From JAFEDN01 sp963832945 (lineage in GTDB: Bacteria > Pseudomonadota > Gammaproteobacteria > Coxiellales > Coxiellaceae): a stretch of DNA of 64,000 bases. The DNA lies in the NCBI GenBank assembly GCA_963832945.1, contig CAWHVV010000002.1, forward strand, positions 300,595-364,594, written 5' to 3'. Position numbers and translations under genes: made by a program. This document shows positions 1 to 9,159 of this stretch, one piece after another. The notes under the pieces were generated by a model. The model was given only the letters and a program-made list of their open reading frames with translations. It made no database searches and was not told where the DNA came from. Positions within the stretch are counted from its first letter, which is position 1, and each line of letters begins with the position of its first letter.

Positions 1-1172
1 GCCTCAATATCGCCGATATTGGCGTTGTGCCCACCCCCCTGGTTTATTACGCCACGTTTCGATTTGGAATTGGAGCAGGCGTGATGATTACTGCCAGTCA
101 CAATCCGGGTAACCACAATGGTTTCAAGATTGTTTTGCAAGGCAGGACATTAACGACATCGGATATTACCGGTCTTTATCAGCGCATTGTTGACCGTCGC
201 TTTGTCAGCGGAGAAGGCCGGAAAAGCACGATGGCTTGTGTTATTGAAGATTATATTCGCTATGTCACTGAGCGCGTCTCTTTAAAATGTCCGTTGAAAG
301 TAGTCATCGATTGCGGTAACGGCGTACCGTGTCTGGTGGCGCCGGCTTTATACCGTGCCTTAGGTTGTGAAGTGATCGAGCTCTATTGCGATCTTGACGG
401 CCATTTCCCCAATCATCATCCCGATCCGTTAGTCCCGGAAAATTTAGAGGATTTGATTCAATGCGTTCGGCGAGAGAAAGCGGATTTGGGTTTAGCTTTT
501 GATGGCGACGGCGACCGTTTAGGTATCGTCACTAATGAGGGCGAAATTATCTGGCCGGATCGGCAAATGATGTTATTTTCGCAGGAAATATTGGCTAAAC
601 ATCCAGGCGCCAAAATTATTTTTGACGTGAAGTGTTCGCGTTTTTTACCTATTGTAATCGAGCAGGCGGGCGGACAGCCGTTAATGTGGCGCACCGGACA
701 TTCGATCATTAAAAATAAAATGCTGGAAGTGGGGGCTGTTTTGGCGGGCGAAATGAGCGGTCACATTTTCTTCAAGGACGACTGGTTTGGCTTTGACGAC
801 GGATTGTATGTCGGCGTTCGTCTGCTGGAAATTTTAGCGCGGCAAAATAAATCTGCTTCAGCTATTTTTGCCACATTACCCAATAGTGTGAACACACCGG
901 AATTAAAGTTGCCGATGGCGGATGAGAAAAAGGCGGGATTCATAACCCAATTATTGAGCCAGGGTTATTTCGGAGCAGATGCGCAAAAAATTACACTCGA
1001 TGGTTTGCGCGTTGATCTTCCGTATGGATGGGGATTGGTGCGTCCCTCTAACACATCCCCATACCTTACACTGCGGTTTGAAGCGGATACGCCGGAAAAT
1101 CTGGAAAAAATTAAAAATTTATTCCGTCAACAAATGCTGGCGATCGACAAAAATTTATCATTGCCTTTTTAA
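1..1172 (+). CDS. algC: Phosphomannomutase/phosphoglucomutase, 5' end cut by window
   Basis: Alpha-D-phosphohexomutase that interconverts sugar 1- and 6-phosphates (mannose and/or glucose) for LPS and exopolysaccharide precursors in the cytoplasm. The open frame continues upstream to the window edge (coding from base 3), so the GTG at 27 is internal and about 70 N-terminal residues of a usual 460-aa enzyme are missing. Visible hallmarks are the active-site phosphoserine loop TASHNPG (near base 95), the metal-binding loop DGDGDRLG (near 500), the sugar-specificity loop GEMSGH (near 750) and the C-terminal phosphate-binding segment RPSNTSP (near 1045). xth follows after 9 bp, which suggests co-transcription. 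Specificity for mannose over glucose cannot be read from the sequence. Confidence 0.93.
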   Translation, partial: LNIADIGVVPTPLVYYATFRFGIGAGVMITASHNPGNHNGFKIVLQGRTLTTSDITGLYQRIVDRRFVSGEGRKSTMACVIEDYIRYVTERVSLKCPLKVVIDCGNGVPCLVAPALYRALGCEVIELYCDLDGHFPNHHPDPLVPENLEDLIQCVRREKADLGLAFDGDGDRLGIVTNEGEIIWPDRQMMLFSQEILAKHPGAKIIFDVKCSRFLPIVIEQAGGQPLMWRTGHSIIKNKMLEVGAVLAGEMSGHIFFKDDWFGFDDGLYVGVRLLEILARQNKSASAIFATLPNSVNTPELKLPMADEKKAGFITQLLSQGYFGADAQKITLDGLRVDLPYGWGLVRPSNTSPYLTLRFEADTPENLEKIKNLFRQQMLAIDKNLSLPF

Positions 1173-1181
1173 GGTTGTTTT

Positions 1182-1967
1182 ATGCCAAGAATTATCACAT
1201 TTAACGCCAACGGCATTCGTAGCGCTGCAAAAAAAGGTTTTTTTACCTGGGTGAGTCAACAGGACGCAGATGTGGTTTGTATTCAGGAAACCAAGTCCCA
1301 GGAAAAAAATCTGGATGAAACTCATCGGCCTGAAGGTTATCACTGTTATTATTTCGATGCGATTAAGCCGGGTTACAGCGGTGTAGGAATTTTCTGCCGA
1401 CAAAAGCCGGATAAAATTACGACCGGCCTGGGCTGGCCTCATGCGGACCAGGAAGGGCGATATATTCAGGCGGATTTTCCCGATTTTAGTATCGCTTCCC
1501 TGTACATGCCTTCAGGAACCAGCGGTGAAACGAGGCAAAAAATTAAATTCGAATTTATGGAGCGGTTTATGCCGGTTCTGCGGGACATCATCCAGTCGGG
1601 ACGGCCTTTTATTATTTGCGGAGACTGGAATATCGCCCACCGCAACATTGATTTAAAAAACTGGCGCGGCAATCAAAAAAATTCCGGCTTTTTACCGGAA
1701 GAACGCGCCTGGCTGGATGAGTTGTTCGAACATGTCGGGTTTGTGGATGCGTTTCGGGTGATTAATCAGGAAGCGGATCAATATACCTGGTGGTCGCATC
1801 GCGGCCAGGCATGGGCTAAAAATGTCGGGTGGCGCATCGATTATCAGATGGTTTCACCCCATTTCAAAAACCTGGTGAAATCCGCCGCCATTTACAAAGA
1901 TCAACGCTTCTCCGATCACGCCCCCCTAATCATTGATTACAGTCCATTGAATATTCATATATTTTAA
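1182..1967 (+). CDS. xth: Exodeoxyribonuclease III
   Basis: AP endonuclease and 3'-5' exonuclease of base excision repair, 261 aa, normal family length. The EEP-fold motifs are in order: NANGIR at the N terminus, the metal-binding CIQETK (Glu), GYSGVG, SLYMPSG, the catalytic GDWNIAH segment (Asp, Asn), a WR-rich C-terminal region and the terminal SDHAP (Asp, His). ATG 1182 lies 9 bp after the phosphohexomutase stop with an AAGG-like Shine-Dalgarno sequence inside the gap. There is no visible anomaly. The WRID stretch and length place it with bacterial XthA rather than Nfo. Confidence 0.95.
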   Translation: MPRIITFNANGIRSAAKKGFFTWVSQQDADVVCIQETKSQEKNLDETHRPEGYHCYYFDAIKPGYSGVGIFCRQKPDKITTGLGWPHADQEGRYIQADFPDFSIASLYMPSGTSGETRQKIKFEFMERFMPVLRDIIQSGRPFIICGDWNIAHRNIDLKNWRGNQKNSGFLPEERAWLDELFEHVGFVDAFRVINQEADQYTWWSHRGQAWAKNVGWRIDYQMVSPHFKNLVKSAAIYKDQRFSDHAPLIIDYSPLNIHIF

Positions 1968-2027
1968 TTCCCGGCATTAAATATGCTACTATTATTATAG
2001 ATTCTCGATAAAAATAGGGGGTGAAGT

Positions 2028-2615
2028 ATGGAAAATAGATTAATAAAAGCATTGGCGGTGGTTGCGGCTTTAGGATTGCCGATGGTCGTTACAAGCGCTG
2101 CCTATGCTTCGTGGACGTCTTGTAATGGATACCAATGTTATCGATGCTATCACTCTGGGTATTATCCCTACACTCGATGCTATGTAATTCGTTCTTATGG
2201 TTATGGGTATTATAATAATAATTATTACGGTTACTATCCGTATTCTTATTATCCGTTTGGATTTTATGGATATTACGGATATGGCGGTAATAATTACTAC
2301 AATAATAATTACTATAATAACGGGTATTACAGCCATGGATATAATAATGGCTATTATGGACATGGTTACTATGGAAATCCTCATGGCGGCTATTATGGTG
2401 GCTATGGGAATACTCATGGCGGCTATTACGGTGGCTATGGGAATCCTCATGGTTACTATGGCGGCTATGGCCATGGATCGCCGGGGGGCAGCAATATGAT
2501 GATGGGCGCCCCGCATGGTGGTGGTGGTGCTGCTCCTCACGGGGGCGGCATGGGTGGTCCACAGGGTGGTGGCCATGGTGGTGGCGGCGGCCATGGAGGC
2601 GGAGGCCATCATTAG
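2028..2615 (+). CDS. Secreted Tyr/Gly/His/Asn-rich low-complexity protein
   Basis: 195 aa. The N terminus is a clear Sec signal peptide (Arg/Lys, a hydrophobic run, then AYA-SW at about residue 27/28). A short Cys-containing part (four Cys in about 25 residues) follows, and the rest is built from Tyr, Gly, Asn and His. It includes imperfect tandem units of the type HGGYYGGYGN around residues 115-150 and a Gly/His tail. A strong Shine-Dalgarno sequence (AGGGGG) precedes ATG 2028, and a rho-independent terminator follows, so it is probably a single-gene unit. The composition resembles surface or extracellular-matrix proteins, and the His-rich tail could bind metal; both ideas are guesses from composition. 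No enzymatic motif is seen. Confidence 0.75.
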   Translation: MENRLIKALAVVAALGLPMVVTSAAYASWTSCNGYQCYRCYHSGYYPYTRCYVIRSYGYGYYNNNYYGYYPYSYYPFGFYGYYGYGGNNYYNNNYYNNGYYSHGYNNGYYGHGYYGNPHGGYYGGYGNTHGGYYGGYGNPHGYYGGYGHGSPGGSNMMMGAPHGGGGAAPHGGGMGGPQGGGHGGGGGHGGGGHH

Positions 2616-2643
2616 CAACCGGATAGAATGTTGAGTATCTTTT

Positions 2644-2678
2644 GTCACCCCGTGATCATTCACGGGGTGACTTTTTTT
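2644..2678 (+). terminator. Rho-independent terminator
   Basis: A perfect 12-bp stem (GTCACCCCGTGA paired with TCACGGGGTGAC) with a 4-nt loop is followed directly by seven T. It ends the Tyr/Gly-rich protein transcript. On the other strand the hairpin is not followed by a T run, so it is not an obvious terminator for the convergent rph gene, although it lies just past its stop. Confidence 0.92.
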
Positions 2679-3406
2679 CATTGTCCTAAGGCTTCTTTTT
2701 GCGCGTTGATAATTTCTTCGATACCTTTTTTCGCCAGCGCCAATAACGTATTGAGTTCTTCGAGGGCGAAAGCTTCACCCTCGGCGGTTCCCTGCAATTC
2801 GATAAATTTACCGGCGTCTGTCATAACCACATTCATGTCCGTATGGGCTTTACTGTCTTCGCTATATTCCAGATCCAGAATCGGGGTGTTCCGGTAAATG
2901 CCGACCGAAACGGCCGCAATGTAATGTTTTAATGGATTTACACTTATTTTTCCGGTTTTTTGCAAATGCTTCAATGCATCCGCGAGCGCCACGCAGGCGC
3001 CGCTGATTGCCGCAGTGCGAGTGCCGCCGTCTGCCTGAATCACATCGCAATCAATAGTGATTGCCCGCGGCCCCAATGCTTTGAGATCGACAGCGGCACG
3101 CAACGAACGGCCAATTAACCGTTGAATTTCGACAGTGCGCCCTTGTTGGCGGCCATGAGAAGCTTCGCGATCAATACGCTCGTGAGTAGAACGGGGAAGC
3201 ATGCCATATTCGGCAGTGATCCAGCCCTGGTTACCATCGCGCAAAAAGCGGGGCAGGGTTTCAGAGACGCTGGCGGTACAGATGACTTTGGTTTGTCCGA
3301 AGCATACCAGTACTGAGCCTTCGGCATATTGGGTGAAACCTCGCGTGAATGAAATGGTCCGTAGTTCATCGGCGGCGCGGCCATTAGGGCGAATGCTCTT
3401 GGTCAT
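2678..3406 (-). CDS. rph: Ribonuclease PH
   Basis: Phosphate-dependent 3'-5' exoribonuclease that trims tRNA 3' ends; 242 aa, normal length. It begins with the typical RPNGRAADELR segment and contains GSVLVCFGQTKV, the basic R-rich stretch around SHGRQQGRT, the IDCDVIQADGGTR phosphate-binding segment and the AAVSVGI block. It is transcribed away from yicC; the start codons lie about 28 bp apart in a divergent arrangement, so both promoters must overlap that gap or lie within the genes. It is intact, in contrast to the adjacent yicC. Confidence 0.96.
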   Translation of the reverse strand: MTKSIRPNGRAADELRTISFTRGFTQYAEGSVLVCFGQTKVICTASVSETLPRFLRDGNQGWITAEYGMLPRSTHERIDREASHGRQQGRTVEIQRLIGRSLRAAVDLKALGPRAITIDCDVIQADGGTRTAAISGACVALADALKHLQKTGKISVNPLKHYIAAVSVGIYRNTPILDLEYSEDSKAHTDMNVVMTDAGKFIELQGTAEGEAFALEELNTLLALAKKGIEEIINAQKEALGQ

Positions 3407-3434
3407 AAATATTTTCCTATGTTATCATACTGGT

Positions 3435-4305
3435 ATGGTAACCAGTATGACAGCTTTTTCCCGTCAGTCCAGTCAAAACGAGTGGGGAATACTGGTTTGG
3501 GAATTACGTTCCGTCAATCACCGGTTCCTGGATTTGAGTATCCGGCTCCCGGAGTCTTTGCGTGCGCTTGAAACTGTGGTGCGCGACCGTCTGGGTGAAA
3601 ATATTAACCGCGGCAAAGTGGAAGCGGTTTTACGCCATACTATCGGAGCCCAGCCACACATCCAGCTCAATTTTAACGATAAAATGGCTGCAACAACTGG
3701 CTATTGCCGCCAGCAGTGCGCGACAATATTTTCCGGAAGCGCAAACAGATTTGCTGGCCATTCTGGCCTGGCCGGGAATGCTGGAAACCACAGAAATCCT
3801 CCAATTTGACACGATGAAGTCAGCCGTTCTGGAATTGCTACAGCAGTCGATTGATGATCTGGTGCAGATGCGCCGGCGCGAAGGTTCAAAAATTCAGGTT
3901 TTTATAGAGGAGCGATTGGCCGCCATCATGACAATTGTTGCCGATATTTCTTTGCAAATTCCCATGTTGTTAGCTGGCGAGCGCGAGCGGATTGCCGGCA
4001 GGATGGCGGAATTTAATGCTATTGAAATGAATAGCCAGCGTCTGGAACAGGAAATGACGATGCTCATTCAAAAAACGGATGTAGCTGAGGAAATTCAGCG
4101 GCTGCGCAGTCATTGCGAAGCCATGACGGAAACCTTATCTCAGCGCGGCCCAGTGGGCCATCGTCTGGATTTTCTGTCTCAGGAATTAAATCGTGAAGCC
4201 AATACCTTAAGCAGCAAAGCTCTGTCCGTTTCACTGACCCATGCCAGTGTAGAAATGAAAGTCCTGATCGAACAAATTCGCGAACAGGTACAAAACATTG
4301 AGTGA
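3435..4305 (+). pseudogene. yicC: YicC-family endoribonuclease gene, single-base frameshift
   Basis: YicC proteins are about 290-aa endoribonucleases. The first part (from ATG 3435; MTAFSR, SVNHRFLD, RLPESLR, RGKVEA) is in one frame as far as about base 3680. The rest (LAWPGMLE, DVAEEIQRL, GRRLDF-like GHRLDF, ELNREANTL, the EMKVLIEQIREQ end) is in the +1 frame. The span is 871 bp, that is 3n+1. Removing one A from the AAAA run at 3681-3684 joins the frames as NDK-WLQQLA, where the family has a KLAKQL-like sequence. No other lesion is visible, so this is either a very recent slippage mutation or an indel error in the sequence. Confidence 0.88.
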
Positions 4306-4319
4306 TAAGAGCACATATT

Positions 4320-5438
4320 ATGACAGAATGGCTTAAAGAAGAAGAAATAAAAAACTTACTGGGTGGTCATAAACCAGCCAGTAAAATTTTGATGTCTGTT
4401 CAAACCGCAGAAATTTTCGCACATCTTGAACCAGACAACCAAAAACAGATTGCTGATTTTTTAATAAATCTGAAAACCAAAATTGAAAATTCACAGCCAT
4501 CAAAAAAGAATGTCCGTCCCAGATCAAAATTATTTCGAGCTTTAGGTGAGCAGGAACCACCGAATGAAGTTCAAATCAACCGCCAAAGCTATCGTTTACA
4601 AGAGATTTATAAACATGATTCCTGGGCAGCGACTGCAATTTACGAAGGGAAGTCTGGAAAAATTGTCTGCAAATTTAACCGTCAACAATCCATTTTTGGC
4701 ATACCCATGGGCTGGCTGGGACGCCGGCTCGCGCATCGCGAAAATAAATTTTTGCAAATCTTTGCTGATTTGCCTAACATTCCCTCTTATTGCGGGGAAG
4801 TGCTTGCTTACGGGGAAATACTTCCCTATGCTTCTGCCCATATTTATGTTGAGGGAACTCCTTTACGTCGTTATCCGCATAAAGTGAGCGATGATTTTTT
4901 TCCTCAATTACAAAATGTTCTTAAAATTATTCATACACATCAAATTTCTTATATGGATCTGAATAAACAGGAAAATATACTGGTTACCGAAGATGGCAAA
5001 CCCTGTTTAATCGATTTTCAGATTTGTTTCCATCTGTCACATCGCTGGCCTGGCAACTCGGCTCCCATGCGTTTTCTATTACAGCTTTTACAACGATCCG
5101 ACGATTATCATCTTATGAAACATTTTACACGGCTTAGGCCGGATTTATTTACCCCTTCAGAATTGCAGCAAGCCCAAAAGCGTCCATGGTTTCTAAACCT
5201 TTACCGGTGCATTCAAATACCTTTAAGAACTCTTCGCCGGCGATTATTAACCGCGCTTGGTTTTCGCAACCGCTCGGGAAAAGTCAATTCTGAAACTTTC
5301 GTAGAACACGGTATTCGTAAATTTTCCAACGATATAACGTCCATAAACTTTGGCCAATACCGGCTATCCCTAAAAAATCACGCCGGTTCAGACGCTATTG
5401 AAATCGTTTCTTTAAATTTTAAATTGTGGAATAATTAA
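4320..5438 (+). CDS. Protein kinase-like (RIO/LPS-kinase-like fold) protein
   Basis: About 372 aa from ATG 4320; a GTG at 4302 overlapping the yicC stop is possible but less likely. The central part has a kinase-like catalytic pattern: YMDLNKQENILV resembles the HxD...N catalytic loop (Asp and Asn present), and LIDFQ sits where the DFG metal-binding motif is expected. A conserved Lys candidate lies in VCKFNRQQ. The N-terminal 90 residues are charged and look helical; the last 80 are basic. It lies between yicC and gmk and stops 2 bp before the gmk start, so it is probably co-transcribed. The substrate is unknown: a RIO/ABC1-type protein kinase or a sugar/LPS kinase are both possible. Confidence 0.62.
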   Translation: MTEWLKEEEIKNLLGGHKPASKILMSVQTAEIFAHLEPDNQKQIADFLINLKTKIENSQPSKKNVRPRSKLFRALGEQEPPNEVQINRQSYRLQEIYKHDSWAATAIYEGKSGKIVCKFNRQQSIFGIPMGWLGRRLAHRENKFLQIFADLPNIPSYCGEVLAYGEILPYASAHIYVEGTPLRRYPHKVSDDFFPQLQNVLKIIHTHQISYMDLNKQENILVTEDGKPCLIDFQICFHLSHRWPGNSAPMRFLLQLLQRSDDYHLMKHFTRLRPDLFTPSELQQAQKRPWFLNLYRCIQIPLRTLRRRLLTALGFRNRSGKVNSETFVEHGIRKFSNDITSINFGQYRLSLKNHAGSDAIEIVSLNFKLWNN

Positions 5439-5440
5439 AA

Positions 5441-6061
5441 TTGAGTGAGATCGGTCATTTTTTTGTGGTCGCAGCCCCTTCGGGGACGGGTAAAACCAGC
5501 CTGGTGCGCGCGCTGGTTAATAATATTAACGACCTACAAATTTCCATTTCCTGCACTACCCGTGCGCCCCGTCCGGGGGACGTTGAGGGAAAAGATTATT
5601 ATTTTGTGACACTGCCTGAATTTTCTCAAATGATTGAAAATAATGAATTTTTAGAGCATGCGAATATCTATAACCATTTTTATGGGACTTCGCGCGAATG
5701 GGTTATGAAAAAACTGGCGGCCGGTATTGACGTGTTATTGGAGATTGATTGGCAGGGGGCCCAGCAGGTCCGGCGTCAATTTCCGGGTACTATTTTAATT
5801 TTTATTTTACCGCCTTCTCTGGACAGTTTGCGGCAGCGCCTGCAAAACCGGCGTCAGGACCCTCTCGAAGTCATCGCCGAGCGCATGGCGGGCGCACGTC
5901 AGGAAATCAGACATTACCATGAATTTGATTATCTCGTTGTCAACGATAAATTCGAACAGGCTTTGGCTGATTTGCAGCATATTATTTTGGCAGAACGTTT
6001 GCGGCGTCATGAACAGGCGCAGCGCTACCACGAATTGCTAGCCAAATTACTCGAAAAATAG
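5441..6061 (+). CDS. gmk: Guanylate kinase
   Basis: Phosphorylates GMP to GDP with ATP; 206 aa, normal length. The P-loop APSGTGKTSL is at residues 11-20, followed by the GMP-binding SCTTRAPRPGDVEGKDYYF region, the Y-F/E-H substrate residues and the RRxxD segment near residue 140. The start is TTG at 5441; no ATG or GTG in frame lies close enough to keep the N-terminal strand, so a TTG start is accepted. It belongs to the conserved gmk-rpoZ-spoT order of gammaproteobacteria. A repeat element begins immediately after its stop. Confidence 0.95.
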   Translation: MSEIGHFFVVAAPSGTGKTSLVRALVNNINDLQISISCTTRAPRPGDVEGKDYYFVTLPEFSQMIENNEFLEHANIYNHFYGTSREWVMKKLAAGIDVLLEIDWQGAQQVRRQFPGTILIFILPPSLDSLRQRLQNRRQDPLEVIAERMAGARQEIRHYHEFDYLVVNDKFEQALADLQHIILAERLRRHEQAQRYHELLAKLLEK

Positions 6062-6185
6062 CAGCAATTCCCGCTGGGTACAGCGGGAATTGCTTCCTGG
6101 TTTATATCCTGCGCTCGGCGGAGCCGATGCTCGGAATGAAGGGGGAGCGCTGCGCGCTGCTCCCCCTTGCGAACCCCCATCGCGC
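6062..6185 (+). repeat. 124-bp structured dispersed repeat, copy 1
   Basis: It starts right after the gmk stop. The first part is a perfect 14-bp hairpin with a GGTA loop (6063-6094). A second palindrome follows (GGGGGAGC paired with GCTCCCCC, 6141-6166). A nearly identical copy lies in the opposite orientation at 22222-22345. The hairpin after gmk could act as a transcript 3' end although there is no T run. A further partial match to its end (GGCGGGAATTGCTGTAC) lies at about 6263-6279, just before rpoZ. It is probably a REP/MITE-like element; no coding potential is seen. Confidence 0.85.
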
Positions 6186-6309
6186 TGAGAATTTTCTGCG
6201 AAAATTTTTTCTTTATGAAAAATTACTCCAATATCTCATCCGCTTAAATTCACTTTATTCTCGGCGGGAATTGCTGTACAATGTATATAATTAACTTTTG
6301 GAGAATTTT

Positions 6310-6613
6310 ATGGCCCGTGTCACAATTGAAGACTGTTTAGAACATGTGGAAAACCGTTTTGCCCTGGTGATAAAAGCGGCTAAACGCGCGCATTTATTAG
6401 AAATGGGAAGCGGCCGATCCATTAGTCCCCATTGATAATGACAAACCCACCGTCATTGCTTTGCGGGAAATAGCCTCCGGCTATGACATTGAAAACGCTC
6501 CGTCGCGTACAGAATATGCCGATAAAGATAACCTGTTTACGCCTGTGATCAATGTTCATATGGTTATTCATAGCGAAATCTCTCGCCAGCAAAAAGATAT
6601 TCCTCCGGCATAA
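6310..6613 (+). pseudogene. rpoZ: RNA polymerase omega subunit gene, single-base frameshift
   Basis: The frame opens with the family-typical ARVTIEDCLEHVENRF. After GSGRS it runs into a stop at about 6433. One frame over, the expected LVPIDNDKPT and IALREIA sequence continues to TAA 6611-6613. The span is 304 bp (3n+1); deleting one T at about 6419 gives GRPLVPIDNDKP, the family sequence. The TAA overlaps the spoT ATG by one base, so the operon layout is intact. Omega is dispensable in many bacteria, so true loss is possible, but a sequencing indel fits equally well. A TATAAT-like box lies at 6286-6291 upstream. Confidence 0.87.
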
Positions 6614-8772
6614 TGCGGTTATTTAAAAAATTAAGACGTAAATTAGATTATCTTGATGCGGCTCAAATCACGCAGATTCACGAAGCCTATCTCATCGCTT
6701 TGACCGCGCACCAGGGTCAAAAGCGTCAAACCGGCGAACTTTATATCTCGCATCCGGTTGCGGTCGCCTGCATTCTGGCTGACATGAAACTGGACTATCA
6801 CACTATTATGGCGGCTTTATTACACGACGTCATCGAAGATACCTCGCTCAAGAAAGAAGATCTGGCTAGCCGGTTTGGTGATGCTGTCGCCGAACTGGTG
6901 GATGGTGTCAGTAAGCTCACTCAAATTGAATTTTTTTCCCGGGCCGAAGCGCAGGCTGAAAATTTTCGTAAAATGGTGCTGGCGATGGCGCGAGATATTC
7001 GCGTCATTATTATCAAACTGGCCGATCGCCTGCACAACATGCGTACCCTGGCCTCATTACCTCCCGAAAAGCGCCGCCGCGTCGCTAACGAAACTCTGGA
7101 AATATTCGCACCCATCGCGAAACGCCTGGGGATGCACGATCTCGCGGTCGAATTAGATGAACTCAGTTTTATGGCAGCTAACCCACACCGTTACAGCGTA
7201 TTGCGAAAAGCGGTGGAGGAAGCGCGCGGTGAAAGAAGAAAGGTCCTGAATCTGGTCAGTAAAACTCTTCAGGAAGGCCTGGAAAAAGCCCGGCTACCTT
7301 CCTGCACGGTGGTGGGACGTGAAAAGCCGTTATACAGCATTTACCAAAAAATGCGAGTAAAACGCCGGCCTTTTAACGAAATCATGGATGTGTATGCGTT
7401 CAGAATTATTGTCGATGATGTCGATACCTGTTACCGCGTTCTGGGTTTGGTTCACCGCTTATTCAAGCCGGTGCCGGAAAAAGTGAAAGATTACATTGCT
7501 ATTCCCAAAGCCAATGGTTATCAATCCCTGCACACGGTTTTATTTGGCCCATACGGATACCCGATTGAAGTGCAAATTCGCACTACCGAAATGGACCATC
7601 ATGCGACAAGCGGCATCGCTGCCCACTGGCTCTACAAAGTGAATGAAGAGAAAACCGATCACGCCCAGGTGCGTGCCCAACAATGGGTTAAAAATCTGCT
7701 GGAATTGCAGCGCGACGCAGGAAGTTCTCTGGAATTCATTGAAAACGTTAAACTGGATTTGTTCCCCGACGAGGTGTATGTCTTTACTCCACAAGGTAAA
7801 ATAATGCGATTGCCGGCCGACGCTACGGTAGTGGATTTTGCCTACGCGGTTCATACCGACATTGGCAACAATTGCATCGCGGCGAAAATCAACCGGCAGT
7901 TAGCGCCATTGTCTTCGCGTTTAATGAGCGGCCAAACCGTCGAAATAATCACTAACTCGCGCAGCCATCCCAACCCCGCGTGGCTGGACTTTGTGGTGAC
8001 CCGCCAGGCGCGAAACAGTATCCGGCAATTTCTAAAAAATCAGCGTCATACTGAATCCATGGCGTTGGGAGAAAGATTGCTAAAACAGGCTCTGCGCCAG
8101 CATAATCTTTCTCTGAAAAAAATTCCCGACGAAGCGGTGCGTTTTGTGCTTCAGGAGGCGCAATTAAATAGTTTAGCCGAATTGTACACGGATATTGGTC
8201 TGGGTAATCGTCTGCCTGCGCTCGTGAGCAAACGCCTCGCGGATGTGACTTTACAACCTGGTTCGCACGATGGAGAACAATCGGAACGGATGTCTAAACC
8301 GTCTTTAGTAATTAAAGGCACTGAAGGCATGGTCGTTACCTTTGCCGAGTGTTGCTCGCCGATTCCCGGCGATCCTATTATTGGCTTACTGGGTGGGGGC
8401 GAGGGTATTATAGTACATGCAGAACAATGCTCACGATTGCACAAGCTGCGTCGACGTCCCGATACTTTTATGACGCTGCGCTGGAGTGAACATATTCAGC
8501 AAACTTTCCCACTCATTATTCGCATAGAAGCAGTGGACGAATCGCGGCTACTGGCAAAAATGGCGGCGGCGATAGCCGACGCCGAAGCGGACATCTCTGA
8601 TGTGCGCGTGCAAAATCAGGGAGGCCAGCATTATCAATTTATTTTTAAACTAAACATCCGGGATCGGATTCATTTAGCGCGGGTTTTACGGCATTTGCGC
8701 CGAGTTCCTGCCATCAGCCGCATTTCCCGCGGCGTTGAAAATAAGGAAAAAGAATATGAAGCAAATGATTAA
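6613..8772 (+). CDS. spoT: Bifunctional (p)ppGpp synthetase/hydrolase SpoT
   Basis: Makes and degrades the stringent-response alarmone; 719 aa, full length. Domains in order: HD hydrolase (HPVAVA, LLHDVIEDT and LADRLHNMRTL, residues about 45-150), RelA/SpoT synthetase (YSIYQKM, DVYAFRIIV, AIPKANGYQSLH, VEVQIRT-like IEVQIRT, about 240-350), TGS (DEVYVFTPQG, about 390-450), zinc-finger/helical region with CCSPIPGD near 580, and a C-terminal ACT domain. The HD residues are present, so hydrolase activity is expected. ATG 6613 overlaps the rpoZ stop by one base; ridA starts inside its end. Confidence 0.96.
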   Translation: MRLFKKLRRKLDYLDAAQITQIHEAYLIALTAHQGQKRQTGELYISHPVAVACILADMKLDYHTIMAALLHDVIEDTSLKKEDLASRFGDAVAELVDGVSKLTQIEFFSRAEAQAENFRKMVLAMARDIRVIIIKLADRLHNMRTLASLPPEKRRRVANETLEIFAPIAKRLGMHDLAVELDELSFMAANPHRYSVLRKAVEEARGERRKVLNLVSKTLQEGLEKARLPSCTVVGREKPLYSIYQKMRVKRRPFNEIMDVYAFRIIVDDVDTCYRVLGLVHRLFKPVPEKVKDYIAIPKANGYQSLHTVLFGPYGYPIEVQIRTTEMDHHATSGIAAHWLYKVNEEKTDHAQVRAQQWVKNLLELQRDAGSSLEFIENVKLDLFPDEVYVFTPQGKIMRLPADATVVDFAYAVHTDIGNNCIAAKINRQLAPLSSRLMSGQTVEIITNSRSHPNPAWLDFVVTRQARNSIRQFLKNQRHTESMALGERLLKQALRQHNLSLKKIPDEAVRFVLQEAQLNSLAELYTDIGLGNRLPALVSKRLADVTLQPGSHDGEQSERMSKPSLVIKGTEGMVVTFAECCSPIPGDPIIGLLGGGEGIIVHAEQCSRLHKLRRRPDTFMTLRWSEHIQQTFPLIIRIEAVDESRLLAKMAAAIADAEADISDVRVQNQGGQHYQFIFKLNIRDRIHLARVLRHLRRVPAISRISRGVENKEKEYEAND

Positions 8773-9139
8773 CACGCCCCATGCGCCGGCGGCAATCGGA
8801 GTTTATTCGCAGGCGATTAGATCGGGTAGTTTTGTGTATTTATCCGGGCAAATTCCTCTTGTGCCGGGAACCATGGAAATTGTCCAGGGCGATTTTAAGG
8901 CGCGAGTCCGGCGGGTTTTTGAAAACATAAAAGCGATCGGCGAAGAAACCGGCGCTAATCTGGCGCAGATCGTTAAATTAACTGTTTATTTGACCAGCAT
9001 GAATAATTTCAACATGGTCAATGAAGTGATGCGGGAATATTTTTCCGAGCCTTATCCCGCGCGTGCGGTTATTGCCGTGGCCGCATTGCCCAGGGACGTT
9101 GATATTGAAATCGACGCGATCATGATACTCAACGAATAA
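8756..9139 (+). CDS. ridA: RidA family enamine/imine deaminase
   Basis: Hydrolyses reactive 2-aminoacrylate-type intermediates made by PLP enzymes. 127 aa from ATG 8756, which has an AAGGA ribosome site 8 bp upstream and overlaps the spoT end by 17 bp. Family motifs include APAAIGVYSQAI, VYLSGQIP, the long helix with VFENIKAIGEE, KLTVYLTSM and the signature PARAVIAVAALPRDVDIEIDAI, which contains the conserved Arg. It occupies the place between spoT and recG that trmH takes in E. coli. Confidence 0.95.
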   Translation: MKQMINTPHAPAAIGVYSQAIRSGSFVYLSGQIPLVPGTMEIVQGDFKARVRRVFENIKAIGEETGANLAQIVKLTVYLTSMNNFNMVNEVMREYFSEPYPARAVIAVAALPRDVDIEIDAIMILNE

Positions 9140-9159
9140 TAACCGCTTGCGAAATTTGT

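Noticed and set aside
2644..2678. Bidirectional terminator also serving rph
   Set aside because: On the minus strand the hairpin is followed by ACAAAAGAT, with no U run.
2070..2681. Antisense open frames opposite the Tyr/Gly-rich gene
   Set aside because: They are long only because the repeats on the other strand lack stops in those frames; composition is that of a shadow and there is no ribosome site.
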